NCBI RefSeq assembly: GCF_900156415.1 | Contig: NZ_FTNM01000002.1 | Span: forward strand, 558,001 to 622,000 | Length of the DNA: 64,000 nucleotides | Reading direction: 5' to 3' | DNA from: Pontibacter lucknowensis | GTDB lineage: Bacteria > Bacteroidota > Bacteroidia > Cytophagales > Hymenobacteraceae | In this document: positions 25,928 through 34,540 of the stretch, piece by piece | Position numbering within the stretch: position 1 is the first letter of the stretch | Layout: each line of letters opens with the position of its first letter | Notes under the pieces: model-generated | Seen by the model: the letters and a program-made list of their open reading frames with translations, nothing else | Told to the model about the DNA's origin: nothing | The model's database searches: none | Made by a program: the position numbers and the translations under genes

Positions 25928-26647
25928 TTAGGAAAGGTTGGAGTCCTCGGACTGGTGAACTGTTTCAGGAGCTCCTGTATCAGACACCACATGCCCGCCC
26001 TTAATGCGAATAATGCGTTGCGTCTTTTCGGCCAGTTCCAAATCGTGGGTCACGAGTACCAGCGTAGTCCCCGCCTCTCTATTCAGGTCAAACAGCAGCT
26101 TTTCAACCTTATCGCCGGTCTCCTCGTCCAGGTTACCGGTTGGCTCATCGGCAAAGAGAATGGTGGGTCGATTGGAGAAAGCCCTTGCCAGCGACACCCG
26201 CTGCTGCTCTCCTCCTGAGAGTTGTGTCGGGTAATGGTCGTGACGTTCCGCCAGTCCTACGCGGGCCAGCAGATCCATGGCCTGTCGCTGCACATTGCGT
26301 TCGCCACGCAGCTCAAGCGGTACCATCACATTCTCAAGGGCCGTAAGCGTAGGGATCAACTGAAAGTTCTGAAAGATGAAGCCCACATACTGATTGCGCA
26401 CCTGCGCCCTTGCGTCTTCGCTGAGGTTGTCGAGCCGCACACCGTTGAGTACAACAGAGCCGCTACTGGCCCTGTCGAGTCCTGCACAAAGGCCCAGCAA
26501 AGTAGTTTTGCCGCTTCCGGAAGGTCCAACAATAGAACAGGTGTCACCGGCCTGCAATGTAAAGTTGATTCCCTCCAGCACAGTCAGGTGACGGTCGCCG
26601 CTGTCGTAGGTTTTCTTCAGGTTGTTGATTTCTAGTATAGTAGACAC
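25928..26647 (-). CDS. ABC transporter ATP-binding protein (YbbA/LolD-type)
   Basis: A 239-residue ATPase subunit. Walker A is GPSGSGKTT (41-49), the Q-loop lies in FIFQNFQLIP, the signature is LSGGEQQR (143-150) and Walker B is ILFADEPTGNLD (163-174). The EPTGNLD sequence is typical of the MacB/LolD/YbbA class that energises FtsX-fold permeases without transport through the membrane. It is followed by its permease gene after 52 bases, and it is divergent from a tesA-like gene, the same arrangement as ybbA and tesA in E. coli. Confidence 0.94.
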   Translation of the reverse strand: MSTILEINNLKKTYDSGDRHLTVLEGINFTLQAGDTCSIVGPSGSGKTTLLGLCAGLDRASSGSVVLNGVRLDNLSEDARAQVRNQYVGFIFQNFQLIPTLTALENVMVPLELRGERNVQRQAMDLLARVGLAERHDHYPTQLSGGEQQRVSLARAFSNRPTILFADEPTGNLDEETGDKVEKLLFDLNREAGTTLVLVTHDLELAEKTQRIIRIKGGHVVSDTGAPETVHQSEDSNLS

Positions 26648-26676
26648 GTAGGTAGTGTTTTATGAATTGTAACGTC

Positions 26677-26703
26677 AGGTATAGCGCCGCAGGTATAGGT
26701 ATA
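26677..26703. repeat. three AGGTATA words in 27 bases
   Basis: AGGTATA occurs at 26677-26683, 26691-26697 and 26697-26703, and TATACC follows near 26733. The cluster lies inside the 144-bp divergent promoter region between the ybbA-like and tesA-like genes. Confidence 0.6.
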
Positions 26704-26791
26704 TGCTGCACTATTCCCGAACCTAATAACTTATACCGGTCGTTATAGGTTTTAAGATTGATAAAACTAAATTTAGCAAAAAATAAGCTAC

Positions 26792-27511
26792 ATGAACAAA
26801 ACGAGCAAGTATATCTCCTTATTCCTAGCCCTTTTCCTTACCCTGTCGGGCTGTGAGCAGGCCACTACCACTGAGCAGGTGGCAACAGAACAGCAGGCAC
26901 AATCCGACACTACCACCACAACTGAAGCACCTAAAAACGAGCGTATCAAGACCATTGTGTTCTTCGGTAACAGCCTTACTGCAGGCTACGGCCTGGAACC
27001 TGACCAAGCCTTTCCGGCGCTGATCCAGGAGCGGATCGATTCCCTTGGTCTCCCTTATAAAGCCGTAAACGCAGGACTGAGCGGCGAAACCTCAGCCGGT
27101 GGCAAAAGCCGCATTGACTGGTTACTGAAACAGCCGATCGATGTATTTGTGCTGGAACTGGGTGCCAATGACGGTCTGAGAGGTATAGATCCGGCTTCTA
27201 CGTACGACAACCTCGGCACGATCATCGATAAGGTGCGGGAAAAGAATCCGGATGCGGAGATCATCCTGGCAGGTATGCAAATGCCGCCGAGCATGGGCCA
27301 GCGCTATACCCAGGAGTTTCAGGAGGTGTTTACCCGACTGGCCAACGACAAGAATGTAGCGCTTATTCCTTTCCTGCTGGAAGGTGTTGCAGGCGATCGG
27401 GCTCTTAACCAAGGCGATGGCATTCACCCGACTGTAGAGGGGCAGCGGATACTGGCAGATAATGTGTGGTCTGTACTGGAGCCGATTTTAGTGGCCAAAC
27501 GAGCCTCCTAA
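26792..27511 (+). CDS. SGNH/GDSL esterase, TesA-like lipoprotein
   Basis: A 239-residue SGNH hydrolase of the multifunctional lysophospholipase/arylesterase TesA type. The signal peptide ends in lipobox TLSGC (Cys21), so it is probably anchored to a membrane facing the periplasm. A Thr/Gln-rich linker follows. Catalytic blocks are FFGNSLTAG (nucleophile Ser61, GNSL in place of GDSL), NAGLSGET (Gly95), LGANDGLRG (Asn126) and GDGIHPT (Asp209, His212). It is divergent from the ybbA-ybbP type ABC genes, as in E. coli. A one-mismatch -7 element (TAAATTTA) lies upstream near 26768. Confidence 0.93.
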   Translation: MNKTSKYISLFLALFLTLSGCEQATTTEQVATEQQAQSDTTTTTEAPKNERIKTIVFFGNSLTAGYGLEPDQAFPALIQERIDSLGLPYKAVNAGLSGETSAGGKSRIDWLLKQPIDVFVLELGANDGLRGIDPASTYDNLGTIIDKVREKNPDAEIILAGMQMPPSMGQRYTQEFQEVFTRLANDKNVALIPFLLEGVAGDRALNQGDGIHPTVEGQRILADNVWSVLEPILVAKRAS

Positions 27512-27596
27512 GGCACTTCTTGAAAAATAATTAATTTATTTTCAAAGATTTGTAACCAATTACAACACAAGTCACGTATAAAAGCATGGCTAAAAG

Positions 27597-27628
27597 TTGA
27601 AAGTTTAATTAATAATTAATCCTTTCAA
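27597..27628. repeat. AT-rich imperfect palindrome
   Basis: TTGAAAG and CTTTCAA flank an AT core with TTAATTAA-like words, giving a 32-bp imperfect palindrome just before the tesA terminator. It may extend the terminator structure or serve as a protein-binding site. No function is evident. Confidence 0.4.
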
Positions 27629-27634
27629 AAAATA

Positions 27635-27676
27635 ACAGCGCCGGTCCCTTCATTGGAGCCGGCGCTGTATTTTTTT
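27635..27676. terminator. bidirectional intrinsic terminator
   Basis: A 10-bp GC-rich stem (ACAGCGCCGG with CCGGCGCTGT) with T-runs on both sides lies between the convergent tesA-like and czcB-like genes. Confidence 0.85.
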
Positions 27677-27695
27677 GTATGGATTCTATTTCAGT

Positions 27696-28868
27696 TTACT
27701 CTTCTGCCACTTCCGATTTCATCTTCTCGGCCAGTACATAGTAGGCGCCTTTGGTAACGACCTGAGCCGTGGCAGGCATCTCTTTCAAAGGCTTAACTTC
27801 CATAAAACCATTTTCGGCTATACCTGTCTCCACTTCCTGCATGCGAAACGTAGTAGGACCTTCTTTCACAAAAACATAATGTTTGCCCTTGTAGCGTACC
27901 ACCGATTCTTCGGGTAGCGCTGGCAATTCCTGCTTACCGGCCAGAATCTGTGCGTTCACATACATGCCTGGCAACAGGTTGGCGTTTTTGTTGTTCTCCA
28001 GTTCGGCGTGCACCGTCACCATGCGCGAATCGCCTTCAAATGCCCTGCCCAATGCAAAAATTTCCGCCTCGAGCGGCTCACCTGCTACATTTGGCATGGT
28101 AAACAGTACTTTCTGACCCTCTTTCATTTTGCTGAAGTCCCGCTCGAACACGCTGAGCTCTAAGTGCAGGTGATGGTTGTTCACGAGTTCGAACATCTGC
28201 TGACCCGGCTGTGCATATGAACCCATGTTCACGTCGATGACGCGTACAAAGCCATTGATGGGCGCCGTGATGGCCATGGTAGAGGTGATCTGTCCTGCTT
28301 CCACGTTTTTAGGGGATATGCCCATGGCAGACAGGTGGGTAGCAAGCGCCTTCAGCCTTGCCCGTTGCACCTGCACGTCTGACTCGGCCTGCTCAAATCG
28401 CTTGCGGGAGCCCACCTGTTCTTCGCTGAGCGTGCGCTGGCGCTCGTAGTCCTGTTCTGCAAAACGCAGCTGGTTGCGGGTAGTCAGGTATTCTTCCTGC
28501 AGCTTGATCAGCTCGGGATTCTGGATCGTGGCCAGCACCGTGCCTTTCTGCACATACTCACCTTCTTTTACAGGTATAGAGCGCACTACGCCTCCCATTA
28601 AAGGGTTGATACTAGCCTTGTTCTGTGGTGGCAGCTGAAGTTGTCCGTTAGCTGTCACGCGGGCCGAAAGCGGCTTGTTTTCGATCGTGCCCAGTTCAAT
28701 GCCGCCAACCTTTTGCTGCGCTTCGGAAAATGAAACGACAAAGGGTGATGCGGTGTTTGAAGTTTCCGTTGTAGCAGCCTCTGGTTCCTCGGCTGGTGCC
28801 TGTTTAGAGCATGCCGCCAGACTAAGCAGTCCGCATAGGGCAATGGTCTTTATGTAATATGCTGTCAT
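27696..28868 (-). CDS. heavy-metal RND efflux adaptor (CzcB/CusB-type lipoprotein)
   Basis: A 390-residue periplasmic adaptor. The signal peptide ends at lipobox LAAC (Cys20), which would anchor the protein to the inner membrane. The lipoyl half motif is NPLMGGVVRSIPVKEGEYVQKG, the alpha-hairpin runs about 110-190 and the second half contains ITAPINGFVRVIDVNMGSYAQPG. The C-terminal YKGKHYVFVKEG block is typical of CzcB-like proteins. It bridges the CzcA pump and the outer-membrane channel. The pump gene ends just 1 base upstream, so the two are translated from one transcript. No histidine-rich or methionine-rich metal-binding tail is seen. Confidence 0.92.
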   Translation of the reverse strand: MTAYYIKTIALCGLLSLAACSKQAPAEEPEAATTETSNTASPFVVSFSEAQQKVGGIELGTIENKPLSARVTANGQLQLPPQNKASINPLMGGVVRSIPVKEGEYVQKGTVLATIQNPELIKLQEEYLTTRNQLRFAEQDYERQRTLSEEQVGSRKRFEQAESDVQVQRARLKALATHLSAMGISPKNVEAGQITSTMAITAPINGFVRVIDVNMGSYAQPGQQMFELVNNHHLHLELSVFERDFSKMKEGQKVLFTMPNVAGEPLEAEIFALGRAFEGDSRMVTVHAELENNKNANLLPGMYVNAQILAGKQELPALPEESVVRYKGKHYVFVKEGPTTFRMQEVETGIAENGFMEVKPLKEMPATAQVVTKGAYYVLAEKMKSEVAEE

Positions 28869-28869
28869 G

Positions 28870-31800
28870 TTATTCGATTCCTGCAGTAAATTCTAAACTG
28901 ATAATGGTTTGGTTGTAATCGCGGAGGGCGTTCAGGTAATTGCTGCGTAGCTGGTAAGCCTGGTCGAGCGCCTGCACATACTCCACATAGTCGATGTCGC
29001 CGGTGCGGAAGCTGAGTTCAGCGGCCTTGTTCATCTGGTCAGCCTGGCGTAACGCTCCCTGCTCAAAGAATGCCAGGGTGTTGCCATGCTTCTGCAGTTC
29101 CTGCGCCAGGTTCTGCAGCTCGGTCAGAAGCATCTGCTGCTGATACCGCACCTGGCTCTTCATGGCCTCCTCATTCATCTTAGCCGCCTTTATGCGCGAC
29201 CGCTGTGCCCCGAACCAGAGCGGAACGGCTATACCTACCTCGTAACCCGTAAAACGGTCACCGGAATTGTATATCCGGTTCGGGTTCTCGCGTGGCGCCT
29301 CTCCTATAAAGGTTTGGTTGAAGTAACCGACTGTAAAGTCTGGCAGTAGACGTGACTGCTCCAATTGCTTCTGCCGTCCGGCTACCTGTGTCGCGCTTTG
29401 CAAAAAGGCGATATAGGGGTTGGAAGCTAAAGCTGAACTATCCGACTGTAAGATCAATTCCCGCTTGCCTAGCCTTTCCTCTTCAAATTGCAATGGCTCC
29501 TGTGCCTGTAGAAGCTGACGGAGCCGTCTCTCGGCTATCTGCTGGTCGGCCTGTGCTTGCTGCAGCTCGGTTTTTATACCCAAGCTGCGGGTCTCGGCCG
29601 TGGCCTGTTCCAGATAACCAGTCTCTCCTGTTTTGAAGCGGATGGTGGCGGCTCTGGTAAAGCGTCCATACAGACTGTCCTGTTGCTGGAGCAAGCGCAG
29701 GCGCTCGTTATGGTACTGCAGCAGGTACCAGGCCTGCTTAACGTCCCGGATCAACTCCCGTTCCACGATCTGCTTCTGCGCTTCAGCCTGTTGAATGGTG
29801 GCGTCAGCGAGCCGTGCCTGATCGCGGTATACCGTCGGGAAGGCAAACTGCTGGGAAGCGGAGATATATTCATCCTTATTGATGGTGCTGATCTGGCCCC
29901 TGCTGTAGGACAGGTTGGTTTTGGGCAGATCGGTCGCAGCGCCGCGCATGGCCTGCTCGCGCTCCACACCATAAGCCGCACTCTTCAAGCCGAGGTTATG
30001 CTCCCGGGCATAGTTTATGCTCTGCTGCAGATTCAGCGGCCCTTGGGTAGACTGCGCTATACCTTGCGCCGGGTAAAGCAGACTGCCAGCTACCAGGAGG
30101 AGCGCAAGCAGGTGGGCAGATACAGGTTTGCGCTGCAGCTCTTCTTCCGTGCTTTTTTCATTCGAAGAGAAAATGTAATAGAGCACTGGCAGTACCACGA
30201 GAGTCAGTAGCGTGGAAGTGAACAGGCCTCCTATTACTACTGTGGCCAGCGGACGCTGCACTTCGGCTCCGGCTGAACCGGAAAGGGCCATCGGCAGAAA
30301 GCCCAGCGCGGCCACAGATGCCGTCATTAGTACCGGCCGCAGACGAACACTCGTCCCTAGCAGTACGCGTTCGTAGACATCAGTCATACCTTCCCGCTTG
30401 AGTTGGTTAAAGTAGCCGATCAGTACGATGCCGTTTAGCACTGCCACACCAAACAGGGCGATAAAGCCCACACCTGCCGAGATACTGAAAGGCATGTCGC
30501 GCAGCCAGAGTGCAAAGATGCCACCGATGGCTGACAAAGGTATAGCAGTGAAAATAAGCAGACTTTGCTTCACGGACTTAAAGGCAAAGTACAGGAGCAG
30601 CAGGATTAGCAGAAGAGCCGCCGGAACGGCTACTGATAGGCGTTGCTTGGCGTGCACGAGGTTTTCGAACTGTCCTCCGTAGGTAATGAAATAGCCAGCC
30701 GGAAGGGGCAGCTCACGGCTCAGTTTGTCCTGTATCTCGGTCACAATCGACTCCACATCCCGCTCGCGCACGTTGAAGCCCACCACAATACGGCGACGGC
30801 CTTCCTCCCGTGAGATCTGCATCGGTCCTTCTTCAAAGCGGATATCTGCTACCTGCTGCAAGGGCACTTGTCCTCCCTGTGGCAGCCCTACAAAAAGGTT
30901 TTCGATGTCATTCAGGTCACTGCGAGAGCCCCCTTCCATGCGCACGACCAGGTCGAAGCGGCGGTCGCCTTCGTAAATAGCCCCGGCAGCCTGTCCGGCA
31001 AAGGCCGTGCGGAGCACCGCGTTCACGTCAGCCACCTGCAAGCCGTACTGCGACATGCGGGCGCGGTTGTAGTCCACCACGATCTGCGGCAAACCCGTGA
31101 CCTCCTCCACATAAATGTCCTGCACGCCGGCTACGGGAGCTATCAGTTTATCAACCTGATCGGCCAACTCCGAAAGCTGATCCAGATCTTCCCCGAAAAT
31201 CTTGATAGCCACATCCTGCCGCGCGCCCGTCATCAGTTCGTTGAAGCGCAGCTGGATCGGTTGCTGAAAACCATAGTTTACACCTGGCAACACTTTCAGG
31301 GCTTCATCCATTTTGGCGGCCAATTCCTGGCGGGTGCTGGCGCTGGTCCACTCGTCTTTGTCCTTGAGCAGGATCATGACGTCCGCGGCTTCTATCGGCA
31401 TTGGGTCGGTTGGGATCTCAGCGGTCCCTATCTTTCCGATCACCTCCGTCACCTCAGGGAACTGCGTCAGCAGAATTTCACTGGCTTTGGTGGTAGTTTC
31501 GATGGTCTGGCTGAGCGAAGCACCTGGTACCAGGCGCAGGTCCATGGCAAAGTCTCCCTCTTCCAGGTCAGGCAAGAACTCCCCGCCCATGCGGCTAAAC
31601 ACAAACAAACTGAAGGCGAACAAAACAAGTGCCGCCCCAATGACCAGTGCTTTGCTGCGCAGGGCAAAGGTGATCACCGGACGGTATACCCGCTCCAGAA
31701 AGCCCATGATCCGGTCTGAGATGTTTGGCTTGTGCTTCGTAGTCTTGCTCAACAAGAGAGTCGATACCATCGGCACATAAGTAAGCGACAGGATGAAAGC

Positions 31801-33267
31801 ACCCATAATGGCGAAGCTTACTGTCTGTGCCATCGGCTTGAACATCTTGCCCTCAATCCCTACCAGTGCCATGATTGGCAGGTATACGATCAGGATGATG
31901 AGCATACCGAAGGCGGCTGAGTTCATGATGTTGGAGGCAGCGCTTTTCACTTCCAGGTCCATCTCTTTTTGCGTGAGGCGGCGTAGTGGCAGGTCCTTGT
32001 TCTTGACCACAATGAAGTGCAGCACGCCCTCCACAATAATTACGGCACCATCCACTATAAGCCCGAAGTCGATTGCACCCAGGCTCATCAAATTGCCTGA
32101 TACGCCGAATACGTTCATCATACCCAGCGCAAAGAGCATAGACAGAGGAATTACCGATGCCACAACCAGTCCTGCCCGCAGGTTGCCCAGCAAGAGCACC
32201 AGCACAAAAATAACGATCAGTCCGCCCTCGATCAGGTTGGTTGCCACAGTGTTGATCGCTTTCCCCACCAGGTCACTGCGGTCGAGATACGCTTCAATCA
32301 CCAGGCCTTCCGGCAGCGATGACTGTATGCTGGCAACTTTATCCTGCACGTTTTTGATCACTTCAGACGAGCTGGCCCCTTTCAGCATCAACACGATGCC
32401 TCCAACCACTTCACCTTCGGTATTGCGGGTGAGGGCTCCATACCGTACAGGGTGGCCGTACTGGACCTGCGCCACATCACGGACAAGCACCGGCAAGCCA
32501 TTTCGGTTGGAAACCACGATCTTCTCGATGTCCTCCAGGGTGCTAACCAGTCCCAGGCCGCGGATAAACAAGGCGCTCTGGTTCTTCTCGATGTAGGCTG
32601 CACCTGTATTCTCGTTGTTCTGCTCCAATGCCGCGATCACATCGCTTACGGTTAGGTTCATACTGCGAAGACTGGATGGGTTCACAGCCACTTCATATTC
32701 TTTCAGGAAACCGCCAAAGCTGCTGACATCAGCCACGCCGGGCGTACCCAGCAACTGCCGGCGTACGATCCAGTCCTGGATAGTACGCAGCTCAGTTGGG
32801 CTGTATTTTTTTTCACTGCCCGGTTCCGTTACCAGTACATATTGGTAGATCTCGCCGAGGCCGGTGGTAACGGGTGCCAGTTCTGGCGTACCCATCTGCT
32901 CGGGAATCTGTCTGCTGGCCTCTCCCAATCGCTCGGTGATCATTTGCCGGGCCAGGTATTGATCCACCTCGTCTTTAAACACTACGGTGATCACAGAAAG
33001 CCCGAAGCGCGACACAGATCGCATCTCGATTACATCCGGAACGTTGGCCAAAGCCATTTCAATGGGAGTGGTGATGAAGCGCTCGACTTCCTGGGCTGCA
33101 AGTGTTGGCGAGGAGGTAACCACCTGCACCTGGTTATTGGTGATGTCGGGCACAGCATCGACAGGCAGCTGCGTCAGGGAGTAGGTTCCCCAAACGATTA
33201 ACGCCAGCACCATCAGCCCCACCACCAGTTTATTATGTATCGAAAAATCGATGATTTTATTAAACAT
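28870..33267 (-). CDS. CzcA-type heavy-metal RND pump fused to a TolC-like channel domain
   Basis: A 1465-residue fusion. Residues 1 to about 1035 form a complete heavy-metal RND proton antiporter with twelve membrane segments and two large periplasmic loops. The proton-relay signature DFGLIVDGAVIIVE lies at 400-413 (Asp400, Asp406, Glu413), the form typical of divalent cation (Zn/Co/Cd/Ni) pumps rather than Cu/Ag pumps. A hydrophobic segment at about 1050-1068, ending with a possible signal-peptidase site (QGIA-QS), leads into a TolC-like domain of about 390 residues (1075-1465). A TTG seven codons upstream is an alternative start; ATG at 33267 is preferred. Such pump-channel fusions occur elsewhere in Bacteroidota, to my knowledge. 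Confidence 0.93.
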   Translation of the reverse strand: MFNKIIDFSIHNKLVVGLMVLALIVWGTYSLTQLPVDAVPDITNNQVQVVTSSPTLAAQEVERFITTPIEMALANVPDVIEMRSVSRFGLSVITVVFKDEVDQYLARQMITERLGEASRQIPEQMGTPELAPVTTGLGEIYQYVLVTEPGSEKKYSPTELRTIQDWIVRRQLLGTPGVADVSSFGGFLKEYEVAVNPSSLRSMNLTVSDVIAALEQNNENTGAAYIEKNQSALFIRGLGLVSTLEDIEKIVVSNRNGLPVLVRDVAQVQYGHPVRYGALTRNTEGEVVGGIVLMLKGASSSEVIKNVQDKVASIQSSLPEGLVIEAYLDRSDLVGKAINTVATNLIEGGLIVIFVLVLLLGNLRAGLVVASVIPLSMLFALGMMNVFGVSGNLMSLGAIDFGLIVDGAVIIVEGVLHFIVVKNKDLPLRRLTQKEMDLEVKSAASNIMNSAAFGMLIILIVYLPIMALVGIEGKMFKPMAQTVSFAIMGAFILSLTYVPMVSTLLLSKTTKHKPNISDRIMGFLERVYRPVITFALRSKALVIGAALVLFAFSLFVFSRMGGEFLPDLEEGDFAMDLRLVPGASLSQTIETTTKASEILLTQFPEVTEVIGKIGTAEIPTDPMPIEAADVMILLKDKDEWTSASTRQELAAKMDEALKVLPGVNYGFQQPIQLRFNELMTGARQDVAIKIFGEDLDQLSELADQVDKLIAPVAGVQDIYVEEVTGLPQIVVDYNRARMSQYGLQVADVNAVLRTAFAGQAAGAIYEGDRRFDLVVRMEGGSRSDLNDIENLFVGLPQGGQVPLQQVADIRFEEGPMQISREEGRRRIVVGFNVRERDVESIVTEIQDKLSRELPLPAGYFITYGGQFENLVHAKQRLSVAVPAALLLILLLLYFAFKSVKQSLLIFTAIPLSAIGGIFALWLRDMPFSISAGVGFIALFGVAVLNGIVLIGYFNQLKREGMTDVYERVLLGTSVRLRPVLMTASVAALGFLPMALSGSAGAEVQRPLATVVIGGLFTSTLLTLVVLPVLYYIFSSNEKSTEEELQRKPVSAHLLALLLVAGSLLYPAQGIAQSTQGPLNLQQSINYAREHNLGLKSAAYGVEREQAMRGAATDLPKTNLSYSRGQISTINKDEYISASQQFAFPTVYRDQARLADATIQQAEAQKQIVERELIRDVKQAWYLLQYHNERLRLLQQQDSLYGRFTRAATIRFKTGETGYLEQATAETRSLGIKTELQQAQADQQIAERRLRQLLQAQEPLQFEEERLGKRELILQSDSSALASNPYIAFLQSATQVAGRQKQLEQSRLLPDFTVGYFNQTFIGEAPRENPNRIYNSGDRFTGYEVGIAVPLWFGAQRSRIKAAKMNEEAMKSQVRYQQQMLLTELQNLAQELQKHGNTLAFFEQGALRQADQMNKAAELSFRTGDIDYVEYVQALDQAYQLRSNYLNALRDYNQTIISLEFTAGIE

Positions 33268-33372
33268 GGTAAGCTTGATTTTAATCAATGGAATAAGGTA
33301 TGCAGTTACACCAAAAGCGCTTTTAAGGGCTTGTGGTTACAATTATAGCTGCACTTTATCTTGATAGTAGAA

Positions 33373-33696
33373 TCAGGCTACCAGCCGTGGAGGGTGCCAC
33401 CAGGTAGAGGCGATCTTTATTTCGCGCAACTCCGGGTAAACAAGAGGTTTGGTTTGAGGAATGACCGGTACGCGGAAGACAATGTGCTCCGGCTCTACTG
33501 TAACGGTAAACGTGGCGCAGCAACCACAACTGCAGAATAGCGGGCAAGTGTCTTCGTGAAAGGGTGACTCACCTGTGGTGTCGGCTACGTCCGTCATGTT
33601 GGGGAGGTGCTCGTGGCTATCCATAATCTTATCTGTGCACGGCAGACAAGCCGTCCAGAACATAAACAGGGAAAAGAAAATAGCCACGAATCTCAT
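33373..33696 (-). CDS. small cysteine-rich exported protein (DUF6660-like)
   Basis: A 107-residue protein with an N-terminal signal peptide (MRFVAIFFSLFMFWTACLPC), a short His/Asp/Glu-rich stretch and a dense cysteine cluster, CPLFCSCGCCA (51-61), then a hydrophilic tail. From memory it fits DUF6660, a family found next to czc-type efflux genes in Bacteroidota. Position (upstream of the CzcA gene, same strand, about 105 bases) and cysteine content suggest a periplasmic metal-binding or metal-sensing helper, but this is inference. Its predicted -7 element lies only 5 bases before the ATG, so its mRNA may be nearly leaderless. Confidence 0.75.
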   Translation of the reverse strand: MRFVAIFFSLFMFWTACLPCTDKIMDSHEHLPNMTDVADTTGESPFHEDTCPLFCSCGCCATFTVTVEPEHIVFRVPVIPQTKPLVYPELREIKIASTWWHPPRLVA

Positions 33697-33701
33697 CTCT
33701 A

Positions 33702-33709
33702 CAAATATA
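33702..33709 (-). promoter_or_regulatory. candidate -7 element for the DUF6660/czc locus
   Basis: TATATTTG on the minus strand matches TAnnTTTG exactly but ends 5 bases before the ATG of the small cysteine-rich gene, implying an almost leaderless transcript. No -33 box is evident. Confidence 0.35.
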
Positions 33710-33966
33710 AGGCATTCTGTTTTAAACAGGTTCCGGGTAGAGCTATTCAGAACAATTCTTAAAAAGGAAAAGCCGGAAGTGGGTGCTATTGCAGAAATAG
33801 TGAAATAAATTCTAGCTGACAGTCAGTATTTTATAGTCAATGGTGCCGCATTCTAAAAAAAATATCAGAAATTTATTCTTGCTTAGGCAACCTCCGGGTG
33901 AGTATCATCATCTAAGAGGTAAAGAGAGACAAAAACAGCTCAAGAAGGCCAGATAAGCGACATTAT

Positions 33967-34521
33967 TTGATAAAAATTTTACCCAGCGTGACAGAACAGG
34001 AGTTAATAGCAGGTTGCCAGAAGGCCGAAAGTAAAGCGCAGAAATGCCTTTACGAGCGCTTTGCCTCGCCGATGTACGGTGTGTGCCTGCGTTACCTCAA
34101 AAACCAGATGGACGCGGAAGAGGCTTTACTGAACGGGTTTATGAAGGTATACCAGAACATAGACAGGTTTGAGGGCAAAGGCAGTTTCGAGGGTTGGGTA
34201 AGACGCATCATGGTGAATGAAGCTCTTGGGTTTTTGAGAAAAAAAGAGTCGCTATACCTGTCTGTTGAAGACGACCACATACAGGTGGCGGGCAGCTTGG
34301 GAGCTGATCACGATCTGGCTGAAGGCGAACTACTGGATTTGTTACGCACTTTACCTGCCGGCTACAGGGCAGTATTTAACCTGTATGCAATTGAGGGATA
34401 TTCTCACAAAGAAATAGCCGACATGCTGAATATCACGGAAGGCACTTCGAAATCGCAGCTAAGCAAAGCACGCGCTATGCTGCAGCGAAGACTGACCGGA
34501 CAGGAAGCAGTCGCCAGCTAA
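33967..34521 (+). CDS. ECF-type RNA polymerase sigma factor
   Basis: A sigma-70 family factor of about 180 residues with region 2 (CLYERFASPMYGVCLRYLKN...AEEALLNGFMKVYQN and FEGWVRRIMVNEAL) and region 4 (LPAGYRAVFNLYAIEGYSHKEIADML, with helix-turn-helix ITEGTSKSQLSKARAML). This is the Bacteroidota ECF type. There is no ATG. Either TTG at 33967 or GTG at 33988 must start it; the GTG gives the typical M-TEQELIAGC opening. It is first in a three-gene rightward unit with a single-pass membrane protein (19 bases later) and an outer-membrane protein, so the membrane protein is a candidate anti-sigma factor. Confidence 0.93.
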   Translation: MIKILPSVTEQELIAGCQKAESKAQKCLYERFASPMYGVCLRYLKNQMDAEEALLNGFMKVYQNIDRFEGKGSFEGWVRRIMVNEALGFLRKKESLYLSVEDDHIQVAGSLGADHDLAEGELLDLLRTLPAGYRAVFNLYAIEGYSHKEIADMLNITEGTSKSQLSKARAMLQRRLTGQEAVAS

Positions 34522-34540
34522 TATAAAAGGAGGTTCAGTT

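Noticed and set aside
30868..31719. A 283-codon frame antisense to the CzcA pump
   Set aside because: It is opposite a gene with clear RND motifs, and the predicted protein is Gln/His/Arg-rich without a family pattern.
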